64,000 nucleotides of DNA from Salegentibacter sp. (GCA_017795085.1 CP051246.1:1118514-1182513); one strand, 5' to 3'; shown: positions 9,165 to 17,781, counted from the stretch's first letter. The notes: a model not told the origin generated them from the sequence alone. Numbers and translations: made by a program.

Positions 9165-9434
9165 CTAAAGCTCCACCGGATCTTCATTAGTGGTTTTTAT
9201 AATATTTCCATTCAGTGCATCGTGAACGGGATACACTTCACTTGGATTCGATGAAAAATACACTCTACAATCATTAGCTCCAGTAGGACCAGGACAATCA
9301 ACTGTTATTTGCTCCCAGCCATTAGGACCATCAATCCAACCGGTAGCTGCGTACCTTTCCGATTCTAATGTCGTAAAAGACATTCCAATGGCAAAAATAA
9401 ATGCCAATACGGGTAATAAAAATTTAATTTTCAT
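9165..9434 (-). CDS. DUF6520-type small secreted protein
   Basis: 89 residues: a signal-like N-terminus (MKIKFLLPVLAFIFAIGMSF), a short exported region rich in Gly, Asp and Pro, and exactly two cysteines (Cys47 and Cys56, in CPGPTGANDC). This arrangement is typical of DUF6520 proteins in Bacteroidota, whose function is not established. The two cysteines could form one disulfide in the periplasm. It lies downstream of a MauE-like gene on the same strand (100-bp gap with a perfect palindrome) and converges on the SusCD-M16 operon. A precursor peptide or a redox substrate of the MauE protein are both possible. The family call rests on overall pattern. Confidence 0.8.
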   Translation of the reverse strand: MKIKFLLPVLAFIFAIGMSFTTLESERYAATGWIDGPNGWEQITVDCPGPTGANDCRVYFSSNPSEVYPVHDALNGNIIKTTNEDPVEL

Positions 9435-9502
9435 AATTTTAGAATTTAATTGTTTAATAAATATGCCTACTCTATGGGTTCAGGTTTTCGGCAGCTCCCT
9501 GC

Positions 9503-9520
9503 TTTTGTTGCGCAACAAAA
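9503..9520. repeat. 18-bp perfect palindrome between mauE-like and DUF6520 genes
   Basis: TTTTGTTGCGCAACAAAA is self-complementary over all 18 bases. It sits in the 100-bp gap between the two reverse-strand genes and could be a dimeric operator or an attenuating hairpin. Confidence 0.5.
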
Positions 9521-9534
9521 TTTCTTTATATGGT

Positions 9535-10008
9535 TCACTTCAATTGGTAATTCGTTAGATTGTTTTTTTCTTTTTTATCTTCTCTTCGTAAGAATATGAT
9601 CCCCAAAATGGCCAATAGTATCCAGACGATATTAACTATAAAATGCTGCTTCCAGGATAGCAGGGTAATAATTCCTCCGCACGAACAAGGGGTATACGGG
9701 CTAATAAATAGTATGCCTGCAACGTAGGCCGTAAATAGGATCATTAGTACAAATGCACCATATAATCCTATTAGCCTTGTTTTGGCCCAGGCCAGCAATG
9801 CTGCCACCAGAATTTCCAGAACGGGAATGCCCCAGGCCGCAACACCGGCAATGGATTGAACTCCAAACAGAGGAGAATTGTTGAGGTTGGTATAAAACTG
9901 GTCTCCTTCTAAAAGCTTGGTAAACCCGGCATAAACAAAAAGCAGGATAAAGAGGTAGCTTATAGCTTCCACTGCATATTTCCTGATATTTTGTTTGCTG
10001 TAAACCAT
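9535..10008 (-). CDS. MauE/DoxX-like redox-associated membrane protein
   Basis: 157 residues with four predicted membrane segments (about 14-32, 52-74, 80-101, 118-140) and a Lys/Glu-rich cytoplasmic tail. A CSCGG motif (Cys108, Cys110) sits at the loop before the last segment, as in the MauE-like family, which is linked to disulfide formation in the periplasm (MauE is needed for methylamine dehydrogenase maturation). No methylamine genes are present, so the partner here is likely the downstream two-cysteine DUF6520 protein (inference). Two copies of a 37-bp motif lie upstream. Confidence 0.82.
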   Translation of the reverse strand: MVYSKQNIRKYAVEAISYLFILLFVYAGFTKLLEGDQFYTNLNNSPLFGVQSIAGVAAWGIPVLEILVAALLAWAKTRLIGLYGAFVLMILFTAYVAGILFISPYTPCSCGGIITLLSWKQHFIVNIVWILLAILGIIFLRREDKKEKNNLTNYQLK

Positions 10009-10043
10009 GCTGATGGATTTATAGCATTAAAATTATAGCAAAA

Positions 10044-10081
10044 AACTTTTTTTTAAGGGATAAAGTTTTGGTTATTAGGGA
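10044..10081. promoter_or_regulatory. 37-bp motif, copy 1 (upstream of the mauE-like gene)
   Basis: Contains AAGGGATAAAG, then a T-rich stretch, then TTATTAGGGA. It lies about 36-73 bp upstream of the mauE-like start. Copies 2 and 3 are at 10256-10293 and 11821-11858. A binding site for the adjacent AraC-type regulator is plausible but unproven. Confidence 0.4.
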
Positions 10082-10255
10082 TTTATTTTGAATGGTGAGT
10101 TTAATAACCCAAGGTTGTTGATTATCTCGAAGTCATTGATTTTTTTTTTAAAAGAGCTATGACTGAGTAGGGCAGCCATAGCTTATTGCCTGAAAACCGT
10201 AGTTAACAGGCACCCGGTTTGTAATGTTTTCTTGGATTATAAAGTTAAGAGATAT

Positions 10256-10293
10256 AACTTTTTTCTAAAGGATAAAAAGTTGTTGATTAGGGA
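10256..10293. promoter_or_regulatory. 37-bp motif, copy 2 (at the 3' end of the regulator gene)
   Basis: Shares a T-run, AAAGGATAAAA, GTTG and GATTAGGGA with copy 1, 212 bp away. It overlaps the last codons of the regulator gene. Together the two copies bracket the intergenic region upstream of the mauE-like gene. Confidence 0.4.
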
Positions 10294-11183
10294 GAATCTT
10301 TTCTATTCTGGTTTCTAAATTTTTTTGGGCTGGTGCCAAAATGCTTTTTAAAAATGGTGGAAAAATGAGAAGAATCTCTATAGCCAAGATGTTGTGAAAT
10401 CTGCTTAATAGGCATAAGGGTATTTTTTACTAAAAGTTCTGCATGTGACATACGCTCCCTGGTTTGAAACCGAAAAATGGAAATTTTATATAGTTCTTTA
10501 AAACCCATTTTAAGTTTATATTCGTTTAGGTCGGCTATCTTTGCGAGTTCACTCATGGAAGGAAGATTTTCGTAAAGATGGTTTAATATATAATTATGAA
10601 ATGCCCTAATTTTATCCCAATCTTCCTTTAGAAGCAAGCTATTGCCAGTCTCCTTTATTTTTTTGATAGCTTTTTTGAAATTACAATGCACGGAAATAAG
10701 TCTGGCACCACCTTCATTAAAAGCAGTGTACCAAAAGGAATAGCTTGAAATTTTAGCATCGGCTTTATCCTTAAAGTGTAATTCGTGGTATTTTTCGTGA
10801 AAGAGTTCATTATCAATTTTCATCATTTCATCTAGAAAAAACTGTTGTGAAGAACTGGTAAGTACTGTTGTAAAATCTTTACCGAATAATTGTTCTTTTG
10901 AACTCTTAATAGCTGATATGGCATCGGGACTTACAAATATTATTTTTCTGTCTTCATTAATTAAAAAGCTGAGATCAGGAAGCTTCTTACGAAGGGAAGG
11001 AGCGTGGAGATTATAGAGAGTCTGAAGCCTTTGCGCCAGCATATTGAGCAGAAGGCCGAAGGTTTCAATTTCATCATCCTTTTTGCCAGTAATATGTAAA
11101 CGGGTTGAGAAATTCTCTGAAGCAAGCTCTATAAGATGACGGTAAAATTCCAGAAACCTGGTCTGTTTCTTATGTAATTCCAT
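10287..11183 (-). CDS. AraC-family transcriptional regulator with HAMP/PAS-like N-terminus
   Basis: 298 residues from the ATG at 11183. A longer frame runs to 11315, but its first 44 codons are poor and family members begin near MELHKKQTRFLEFY. An N-terminal helical HAMP-like part (ENFSTRLHITGKKDDEIETF) is followed by a PAS-like part (SFLINEDRKIIFVSPDAISA) and a C-terminal AraC-type double helix-turn-helix (about 205-295, with IKQISQHLGYRDSSHFSTIF). It has no membrane segment, so it is a cytoplasmic one-component sensor. It is the likely controller of the nearby mauE-like/DUF6520 and DUF7793-like genes. Confidence 0.9.
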   Translation of the reverse strand: MELHKKQTRFLEFYRHLIELASENFSTRLHITGKKDDEIETFGLLLNMLAQRLQTLYNLHAPSLRKKLPDLSFLINEDRKIIFVSPDAISAIKSSKEQLFGKDFTTVLTSSSQQFFLDEMMKIDNELFHEKYHELHFKDKADAKISSYSFWYTAFNEGGARLISVHCNFKKAIKKIKETGNSLLLKEDWDKIRAFHNYILNHLYENLPSMSELAKIADLNEYKLKMGFKELYKISIFRFQTRERMSHAELLVKNTLMPIKQISQHLGYRDSSHFSTIFKKHFGTSPKKFRNQNRKDSP

Positions 11184-11384
11184 ATAAGTTTTGTGTTTGT
11201 ATAAGCCTATTAATTTAATTTTACTGTTTGTTGTAGTACTGTCAAGGGCTTGTCTGTAAAAAACGAGGGTTTCGGAGGCTGAACCTGACAAATGCACTAT
11301 AAACTTTATAGTCAAATATGAGAACAGCTACTGATCTCTAAGAGACAATTCTATACAGTTGTGTTTTTACAAAAACCTATTTGA

Positions 11385-11759
11385 TTATTTAAAATCCTTT
11401 AAGTAATCGAGGGCCTTTTGCTTTTGATTAAAAATATGTACCGGGATACAGGGTTTACTGGTCTTTACATAAAAATTGACCATCTGTAGGCTGTAAACAG
11501 ACTCTATCAGGAAAGCATTGGCGTTACATAAGATAGAACCTTTAGTAGCCAAATAATCTCTTGCGTCCTGTTCGGAATTTATAATTTCACGAGTATCACA
11601 GAACACGGGATAAATAATATCTCCCTGTAGTTTAAGTCGGTCGGCAACGATCTGTTTTGCCATATCCAGGTTTATAATGGGGTAGGGCTTATACACATAG
11701 TAGAGTATTCCATTATTAATCCAAAACTTAGCAAAATCATTTTCATAATGATTGTACAT
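11385..11759 (-). CDS. DUF7793-like (STAS-like fold) protein
   Basis: 124 residues, cytoplasmic, with alternating beta/alpha pattern (FWINNGILYYVYKPYPIINL, IIYPVFCDTREIINSEQDAR) resembling the Bacteroidota DUF7793 group, which is STAS/SpoIIAA-like and found beside AraC-type regulators. No enzymatic motif is visible. It lies 200 bp upstream of the AraC-type regulator on the same strand and may be cotranscribed with it. A copy of the shared 37-bp motif lies about 62 bp upstream of its start. A role in signalling to the regulator is inference. Confidence 0.7.
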   Translation of the reverse strand: MYNHYENDFAKFWINNGILYYVYKPYPIINLDMAKQIVADRLKLQGDIIYPVFCDTREIINSEQDARDYLATKGSILCNANAFLIESVYSLQMVNFYVKTSKPCIPVHIFNQKQKALDYLKDFK

Positions 11760-11820
11760 CTTCTTTATTTGGAATTGGTGTTAAAATTAACAAAAAAATA
11801 ATGATATTTCAATTATTTTA

Positions 11821-11858
11821 CTTTTCAGTTAGGGATAAAAATTTGTATTAATGGGAGA
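11821..11858. promoter_or_regulatory. 37-bp motif, copy 3 (upstream of the DUF7793-like gene)
   Basis: Contains CTTTTCAGTTAGGGATAAAA, then TTTGTATTAATGGGA. It is more divergent than copies 1 and 2 but keeps the AGGGATAAA core and the trailing GGGA. Confidence 0.35.
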
Positions 11859-11938
11859 AAGGCTGTAGTTTAATGTATAATGTATGTATAGTGTAAGGCC
11901 TTAGACAAGTGGATGTAGTTTAGGAGATTGTAGCTTGT

Positions 11939-12040
11939 TGACAGAGGTATTAGGTTTCCAGTTCAAAGTTTCAGGTATAGGTTTCAAGGAAATCAATGGG
12001 TTTATAGAAGCTTAGATCCTGAATCAAGTTCAGGATGACG
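11939..12040. repeat. Dispersed repeat E, copy 1
   Basis: About 100 bp matching 59290-59395: GAGGTATTAGGTTTC, AGTTCAAAGTTTCAG, TTTCAAGGAAATC and GAAGCTTAGATCCTGA occur in the same order in both. It ends in the hairpin TCCTGAATCAAGTTCAGGA followed by TGACG, a motif that recurs alone elsewhere in the window. Confidence 0.7.
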
Positions 12041-12351
12041 GTAATAAAAAATAGAAGTAAACTGGCCTATCCAAAATTGCTCGTGAAATTGGCCGTGAGT
12101 GAAGCTTACTAATTTTAGGCCGTTTGAGCGTAGCGAGTTCCTAAAATTTAGCTTCCGAACAAACAATTTAGAACCAGTTTGGTAAGCCTTGATTTTTGCT
12201 TCTTTTCATTAAGGAAAAGAAGAATAACCATTCAAAAGGAAATGTTTATAGAAAACAATAGTAAGGTTTGAATCAACAGATTACTTTAATCCTTCTATGA
12301 TTGACGGAATTCTAAATTACAGTGATTCTTCTTAGAGGTTTACACAGCTTC

Positions 12352-12550
12352 TTTTTCATTTTCTTTGCTCGCCCAAAGATCCTTCGGCAGGCTTAGGAGA
12401 AGCAAAAAAATCTAGGCTTATTTTTATTTTCTTGAAAACGCAGCGCTAATTGTCTATCGTGCGCATTGCAACCGCTGCGCTAGGCAATGCTCCACTGCCC
12501 GCCGCGGCCCATTAGCTTGGTTTTACTACGGAATTAAAAAATAGGCCGGT
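12352..12550. repeat. Dispersed repeat A, copy 1
   Basis: A GC-richer element. Its core, from CGCTAATTGTCTATCGTGCG through GCAACCGCTGCG, GGCAATGCTCC, CTGCCCGCCGCGGCC and GGTTTTACTACGGAATTAAA, recurs at 59140-59260 and 63489-63620. Its leading part (ATCCTTCGGCAGGCTTAGGA then GAAGCAAAAAA) also recurs just before the 63489 copy. It holds no open frame and several internal complementary stretches, suggesting a structured or palindromic element. Confidence 0.75.
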
Positions 12551-12840
12551 TCTGAACTTGTGAATTTTAAATATCAATAAATTATGTAAGATTTAGGGGA
12601 TGAATGTTTGAGAATTGTTATGGGAATAAGCTCTATTTTATATTTTGATAAAACTATGCAAAAACCGAGGGCTTTACTTGCCTTAAAAAAATAAAAATAT
12701 ATATTTGCTCAGAATTTTATAAGGGTTTTATGTCGATTAATATTGCATTTCATCGAATAAAGCTAGATGAGGATAAGGGAAAAGAATTTGTTTTAAAATA
12801 ATTCTTTTTGCTGATTTTTAGAAAGATAAAGGGGTTTTAT

Positions 12841-12863
12841 GGGACTCTCGATGGCGAAGCCAT
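12841..12863. repeat. Short hairpin repeat, copy 1
   Basis: GGGACTC followed closely by the hairpin ATGGCGAAGCCAT (5-bp stem, GAA loop). A second copy lies at 13164-13185. Confidence 0.55.
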
Positions 12864-13163
12864 GAAAATTAATAAAAACTTACAGGTTAAATATCTTGTG
12901 ATGTTTTCACCGTTGAATTTTTTAGTTAGAGTGCAGTGTTGATAAACCCAACAGTTTTTCGAACTTAAAATAAGGAAGTAAGGCTGAAAGCCTTGTTGTT
13001 TTAACATTTTAACAATTTTTATTTTACGGGGTGGAAACCTGCGTATATATTTGAATTGTTTTAGCGGAAATCGCATGTATATTAGGTTTTTCCGTAATTT
13101 TTTCTTTAAGAGACGAGAGAAGAGGAAGATTATTTAAAAATACATTTGGTGAGTTTTGAAAAT

Positions 13164-13185
13164 GGGACTCACAATGGCGAAGCCA
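13164..13185. repeat. Short hairpin repeat, copy 2
   Basis: GGGACTC followed by the same ATGGCGAAGCCAT hairpin, 320 bp from copy 1 in the same orientation. The flanks are unrelated. Confidence 0.55.
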
Positions 13186-13560
13186 TGTTGTAACATAACA
13201 GGATTTAGTATGGAAAGCGAAATTAAAAGCTTGAGTTTGATTTCTGATAGTCTGTTTGGGGGTAGTTAAGAACTTTTTGATGAAAATTGGGGTTTCGACA
13301 AGCTCAACCTGACATTGTTTTGGCAAGTTTGACCTGACATTGCTTAGTTTACAACTTTAAAAACACTGCGGGACTTGTTTTTTACTCTCGAATTGAAAAT
13401 CTCTTGTCAGTCTGAAATCTCTTGTCAGTCTGAATCTCATAAACTAAATATAAACTGTATAGTCAAATATGGAAATAGTTAACTGAGTTGTATAGATTCT
13501 TACGTCATGCTGAATTCGTTTTAGTGGCTAATAAAAATGACTAGTATTATATAGAACTTA

Positions 13561-13585
13561 GACCCTGAATCAAGTTCAGAGTGAC
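13561..13585. repeat. CTGAATCAAGTTCAG hairpin repeat
   Basis: GACCCTGAATCAAGTTCAGA with following GTGACG. Related copies lie at 12017-12040, 35087-35112, 43690-43716 and, degraded, at 59371-59394. The core forms a CTGAA/TTCAG stem. Confidence 0.6.
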
Positions 13586-14040
13586 GATACTATTAGGATA
13601 TAATAAAGTACAATTAATTAATTTTTTATAAATAAAATATAAAAATAAAACATTAGTCTGCGAATTAATAACTAACCCAACTTTTGCAACGCCCTACCTA
13701 TGCAAAAGATTTAAAAATGTTTATGGTAAAGCCCATCAGCATTCCTGAAAAAAAATCTAAATTTATTTTAAAATATTTTAAAGCATTTTTAAAAAGGTGC
13801 TTTAGCTATGCTTTTTGGTATTTTAAAAATTAAGACTTTGTTAAATAATGGATGTGACCAAGTCCAATGGAAATTCTCACCTTTTAAACTAGGGTTTTTT
13901 TGGACGTATAGGGGTAAACTTTATTATCTGGTTTAAAAAAGAATCGGGTGCTATCATAGAATTATACTGGCAGGAAGTGAATGAAGAACTCTATGGGGGA
14001 ATATGTAGCTGTTGAGGTATTTAAGCTTATGTTGTATTGA

Positions 14041-14181
14041 TTAAAAATTAAAAAAGGTGCCGACATTTTGGTTTTGGGCTTCACCATTAAAGAGAATAGC
14101 CCTTATGTGCGGAATACTAAAGTGGTAGATGTGGTTAAAGAACTGCAATTTTACGGCACCATTCTTATTATTTATGCTTAA
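14041..14181 (+). pseudogene. C-terminal remnant of a nucleotide-sugar dehydrogenase
   Basis: The frame from 14056 reads GADILVLGFTIKENSPYVRN then TKVVDVVKELQFYGTILIIY and stops at TAA 14179-14181. This matches the C-terminal UDP-binding domain of WbpA/TviB-type UDP-N-acetylhexosamine dehydrogenases (usual form VLVLGxTFKENxPDxRN). The rest of the gene is missing: upstream is AT-rich repeat DNA without the NAD-binding domain. It is a truncated relic beside an intact wecB-wecC pair, so an earlier form of the capsule locus probably carried a different dehydrogenase. Confidence 0.75.
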
Positions 14182-14213
14182 CTATATACTTTACACTTTT
14201 AAAATAAAGACTT

Positions 14214-15338
14214 TTGAGAACAAAAAACCTTATTATCTTCGGAACACGGCCGGAAGCCATTAAAATGGCTCCTTTAGTACAGGAATTCAAAGCAAATGCA
14301 GAAAACTTTGAAACCAAAGTATGTGTAACCGCACAGCACCGAGAGATGCTTGACCAGGTTTTGGAATTTTTTGAAATAATTCCTGATTTTGACCTAAACC
14401 TTATGAAACCCGGACAAAATTTATATGATTTAACCGCTGATATTATTGTACAGTTAAAAGAGGTTTTAGAGGAATTTCAACCCGATTATGTATATGTTCA
14501 TGGTGATACCACAACAACCATGGCCGGAAGTATCGCGAGTTTTTATAGCGGAGCGAAAGTCTGTCATGTAGAAGCTGGCTTACGTACATTTAATAAGCGT
14601 TCGCCTTTTCCGGAAGAGGTAAATAGGCAAGTTACAGGACGTATAGCCGATGTACATTTTGCGCCTACCAGTACTTCCAAAGAAAATTTGTTGCAAGAAA
14701 ATATAGCTAAAGAAAGCATTGTAATTACAGGTAATACTGTAATTGATGCATTGTTAGGAAGTGTAGAAAAGGTAAATGAAAATCCCAGTCAACTTATTAA
14801 AGAACTCCAAAAAGAATTAGGAGAACAAGAAGTTGTTCTGGTAACAGGACATCGGAGAGAAAACCACGGAGCAGGTTTTGAGCGTATTTGTAAAGCTTTA
14901 AAGCAAATTGCAGAACAAAAACCGCAGGTAATGATTGTTTATCCGGTTCATTTAAACCCCAAAGTACAGGAGCCGGTCAATAGAATTTTAGGAGATATAC
15001 AAAACATAAAACTCATAGATCCATTAGCTTATCAGGATTTTATATGGCTGATGAATCGTTCTAAACTGATTATTACCGATAGCGGCGGTGTGCAAGAAGA
15101 AGCACCAAGTCTTGGAAAACCTGTTTTGGTAATGCGTGATACCACCGAACGCCCTGAAGCCGTAGAAGTAGGTACGGTTATTTTAGTAGGTACCGACACC
15201 GATAAAATTATCAATGAAACCTTAGACTTATTAAATAATGAAAGTCGTTTTGAAGAAATGAGCAAACTACATAATCCTTATGGTGATGGAGAAGCTTGTA
15301 AACGAATTGTAACGCATATTCGTAATTTAGAGCAATAA
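14214..15338 (+). CDS. wecB: UDP-N-acetylglucosamine 2-epimerase (non-hydrolysing)
   Basis: 374 residues. It converts UDP-GlcNAc to UDP-ManNAc in the cytoplasm. The start is TTG at 14214: an in-frame TAA at 14205-14207 rules out anything earlier, and the first beta-strand (NLIIFGTRPEAIKMAPLV) needs this start. Family motifs are present: HGDTTTTMAGS, VEAGLRTFNKRSPFPEEVNR, TGHRREN, and SGGVQEEAPSLGKPVLVMRD with TERPE. The product feeds the dehydrogenase encoded 213 bp downstream. The two together give UDP-ManNAcA for the surface polysaccharide. The gap between them holds a short repeat (15479-15521). Confidence 0.95.
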   Translation: MRTKNLIIFGTRPEAIKMAPLVQEFKANAENFETKVCVTAQHREMLDQVLEFFEIIPDFDLNLMKPGQNLYDLTADIIVQLKEVLEEFQPDYVYVHGDTTTTMAGSIASFYSGAKVCHVEAGLRTFNKRSPFPEEVNRQVTGRIADVHFAPTSTSKENLLQENIAKESIVITGNTVIDALLGSVEKVNENPSQLIKELQKELGEQEVVLVTGHRRENHGAGFERICKALKQIAEQKPQVMIVYPVHLNPKVQEPVNRILGDIQNIKLIDPLAYQDFIWLMNRSKLIITDSGGVQEEAPSLGKPVLVMRDTTERPEAVEVGTVILVGTDTDKIINETLDLLNNESRFEEMSKLHNPYGDGEACKRIVTHIRNLEQ

Positions 15339-15478
15339 AGATAAATAGATAAGAGCTGGCTTTTTATTCTTTTACCCCAGCCTTAAAGGGAGAGAATTGA
15401 AAAATACATAGCATAATTTTTCGACACCCTTTAAAATAGGATTAAAGCTAAAACGAATTTAAAATTAATTAATAATAA

Positions 15479-15521
15479 CCTTAGCTCCCTCCTTAGGGGG
15501 CGGAGGAATAATAAAAAACGG
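15479..15521. repeat. Short C/G-rich hairpin repeat between wecB and wecC
   Basis: CCTTAGCTCCCTCCTTAGGG with GGGCGGAGG following is a distant member of the CCCCCTAGCC...GGGGG repeat group (see 43732, 56463, 59671). Confidence 0.35.
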
Positions 15522-15551
15522 AGTATCTTGCTTCGTTAAAATAGTAAGTAT

Positions 15552-16757
15552 ATGAATCCACAAGTAACCACCATCGGTTTAGGTTATATAGGCCTGCCTA
15601 CATCTGCATTAATTGCTTCTAATAAAATTGAAGTTTGGGGTGTAGATATTAATTCCAAAGTAGTAGAAACCCTAAACCAGGGGAAGATACATATTGTAGA
15701 ACCCGATTTAGAAGAAGTATTGGCTACTGCTGTTCAAGAAAACTATTTTAAAGCCGGTACCGAGCCAAAAGAAGCGAATACCTACCTGATTGTAGTACCT
15801 ACCCCTTTTAAGGATAAAAACGAACCTGATATTTCTTATGTAGAAGCAGCCACTAAGGGAATTATTCCTTTGTTAAAAAAAGATGATTTATATATTATTG
15901 AGTCTACTTCACCGGTAGGAACCACGGAAAAAATGATGAAGCTCATTTATAGTGAACGTCCCGAACTGCAAGGCGAAATCCATATTGCTTATTGCCCAGA
16001 ACGTGTGTTGCCTGGCAATGTTATGCACGAACTGGTACAAAACGATCGGGTGATTGGTGGGGTAGATGAGGCCAGTACACAAAAAGCAATAGCTTTTTAT
16101 AGAGCCTTTGTTAAAGGTGAATTACATGCTACCAACGCACGTACCGCAGAAATGTGTAAACTCACTGAAAACTCAAGCAGGGATGTTCAAATCGCTTTTG
16201 CCAATGAACTATCATTGATTTGCGCTAAAGCAGGTATTAATGTATGGGAGTTGATTAAGCTGGCAAATAAGCACCCACGTGTAAATATCTTGCAACCGGG
16301 TTGTGGGGTAGGTGGTCACTGTATCGCAGTAGACCCCTATTTTATTACCTCAGAGTTTCCGATGGAATCACAAATTATCGGGAAAGCTCGAGAGATTAAT
16401 AATTATAAAAGTTTTTGGTGTGCCGAGCAAATCAAACAAGCCAAACACGACTTTCAGCTCAAACATGGTAGAAAACCGGCTATAGCTTTAATGGGGTTGG
16501 CGTTTAAACCCAATATAGATGACTTAAGGGAATCTCCGGCAAAATATATTGTACAAAAAGTGCTACAAGACGCACAAGACGAAGCCTATTTTATTGTTGA
16601 ACCCAATATAGAGACTCATCAGGTATTCAAAATAACTCCTTATCAGGAGGCTGTAGAAAAGGCAGATATTATAGCTTTTTTAGTAGGGCATAAAGAGTTT
16701 AAAGGTTTGTCATTGAAAAAAAACCAGGAGATTATAGATTTTTGTGGAATTAAATAA
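15552..16757 (+). CDS. wecC: UDP-N-acetyl-D-mannosamine dehydrogenase
   Basis: 401 residues. It oxidises UDP-ManNAc to UDP-ManNAcA with two NAD+. The N-terminal Rossmann motif GLGYIGLPTSALIA, the central-domain lysine/asparagine region (CKLTENSSRDVQIAFANELS) and the catalytic cysteine in GCGVGGHCIAVDPYF are intact, and a UDP-binding C-terminal domain carries the FKPNIDDLRESPA motif. It pairs with wecB upstream. The next gene (pseB) starts 7 bp after its stop. This gene is the functional counterpart of the dehydrogenase relic at 14041-14181. Confidence 0.94.
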   Translation: MNPQVTTIGLGYIGLPTSALIASNKIEVWGVDINSKVVETLNQGKIHIVEPDLEEVLATAVQENYFKAGTEPKEANTYLIVVPTPFKDKNEPDISYVEAATKGIIPLLKKDDLYIIESTSPVGTTEKMMKLIYSERPELQGEIHIAYCPERVLPGNVMHELVQNDRVIGGVDEASTQKAIAFYRAFVKGELHATNARTAEMCKLTENSSRDVQIAFANELSLICAKAGINVWELIKLANKHPRVNILQPGCGVGGHCIAVDPYFITSEFPMESQIIGKAREINNYKSFWCAEQIKQAKHDFQLKHGRKPAIALMGLAFKPNIDDLRESPAKYIVQKVLQDAQDEAYFIVEPNIETHQVFKITPYQEAVEKADIIAFLVGHKEFKGLSLKKNQEIIDFCGIK

Positions 16758-16764
16758 ATTAACC

Positions 16765-17775
16765 ATGTTAGAAAATAAATCAATACTCATTACAGGAGGA
16801 ACAGGCTCTCTAGGTAAAGCCTTAACTGCTCACATTTTAAATAAATATCCCAATATTAAAAGATTGGTGATTTTTTCAAGAGACGAGCAAAAACAATTTC
16901 AAATGGCTCAAGAGTATCCTGCGCACCAATATCCTCAGGTACGTTTCTTTATAGGCGATGTTAGAGATAAAGAACGTCTTATCAGGGCATTTAATGGAGT
17001 AGATTATGTGATACATGCGGCAGCAATGAAACATGTACCCATTGCTGAATATAATCCTGATGAATGTGTAAAGACCAATATACATGGAGCACAAAACGTA
17101 ATTGATGCTTGTTTTGAAACCCAAGTAGAACGCGTAGTAGCACTTTCAACAGATAAAGCTTGTGCCCCTATTAACCTTTATGGAGCTACCAAGCTAGCTT
17201 CTGATAAATTATTTGTAGCTGCCAATAATATTCGAGGTAAAAACCCAATTCGCTTTTCGGTAGTTCGTTATGGGAATGTAATGGGGTCAAATGGATCGGT
17301 CATTCCATTTTTTATTAATAAAAAACAAGAAGGGATATTGCCTATTACAGATATGAATATGACTAGGTTTAATATTAGCCTTCAAGGAGGGGTAGATATG
17401 GTAATGCACTCTCTGGAGAAAGCTTGGGGTGGTGAAATTTTTATCCCAAAAATTCCTTCTTATAAAATTATGGATGTGGCAGAAGCTATAGCACCTACTT
17501 GTGAACATAAAGTAGTGGGTATAAGACCGGGTGAAAAAGTTCATGAGGAAATGATTACGCCTTCTGATTCATTTTATACTTATGATTTAGGAAAGTATTA
17601 TACAATTTTACCTTCAAGGCCTAACTGGAATTTAGAAAATTTTTTAACTGAATTTAATGGAAAAAAAGTAGGAGAAGGTTTTGCTTATAATTCTGGTGAT
17701 AATACCGAATGGGAAACCGTTGAAAGTTTGAGAAGTTTGATAAAAGAACATGTAGACCCTACTTTTGAAGTTTAA
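16765..17775 (+). CDS. pseB: UDP-GlcNAc 4,6-dehydratase (inverting), pseudaminic acid step 1
   Basis: 336 residues from ATG 16765; an upstream in-frame ATG at 16744 would overlap wecC, and MLENKSILITGGTGSLG is the expected family start. It is an extended SDR with GGTGSLG for NAD(P), a STDKA segment and YGATK with catalytic Tyr/Lys. It removes water from UDP-GlcNAc and inverts C5 to give the 4-keto-L-altro intermediate. It is followed at once by pseC. The Tyr is retained here, unlike the Met found in the WbpM-type dehydratase at 35258-37228, so the two dehydratases are not redundant. Confidence 0.93.
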   Translation: MLENKSILITGGTGSLGKALTAHILNKYPNIKRLVIFSRDEQKQFQMAQEYPAHQYPQVRFFIGDVRDKERLIRAFNGVDYVIHAAAMKHVPIAEYNPDECVKTNIHGAQNVIDACFETQVERVVALSTDKACAPINLYGATKLASDKLFVAANNIRGKNPIRFSVVRYGNVMGSNGSVIPFFINKKQEGILPITDMNMTRFNISLQGGVDMVMHSLEKAWGGEIFIPKIPSYKIMDVAEAIAPTCEHKVVGIRPGEKVHEEMITPSDSFYTYDLGKYYTILPSRPNWNLENFLTEFNGKKVGEGFAYNSGDNTEWETVESLRSLIKEHVDPTFEV

Positions 17776-17781
17776 AATGGT

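Larger units (their letters stand above)
11860..14040. other. Gene-poor repeat-rich interval (about 2.2 kb)
   Basis: No convincing gene on either strand. The interval is a mosaic of short dispersed repeats, listed separately: an element at 11939-12040, the long GC-richer element at 12352-12550, a hairpin pair at 12841-12863 and 13164-13185, and a second CTGAATCAAGTTCAG-type copy at 13561-13585. The rest is AT-rich. Short frames here (for example 12837-13326, reverse strand) translate the repeats and look non-coding. Confidence 0.7.

Noticed and set aside
12837-13326. Two short reverse-strand frames of 79 and 100 residues
   Set aside because: They translate dispersed repeat text (CAAGCTCAACCTGACATTG and ATGGCGAAGCCAT units) and have no family features.
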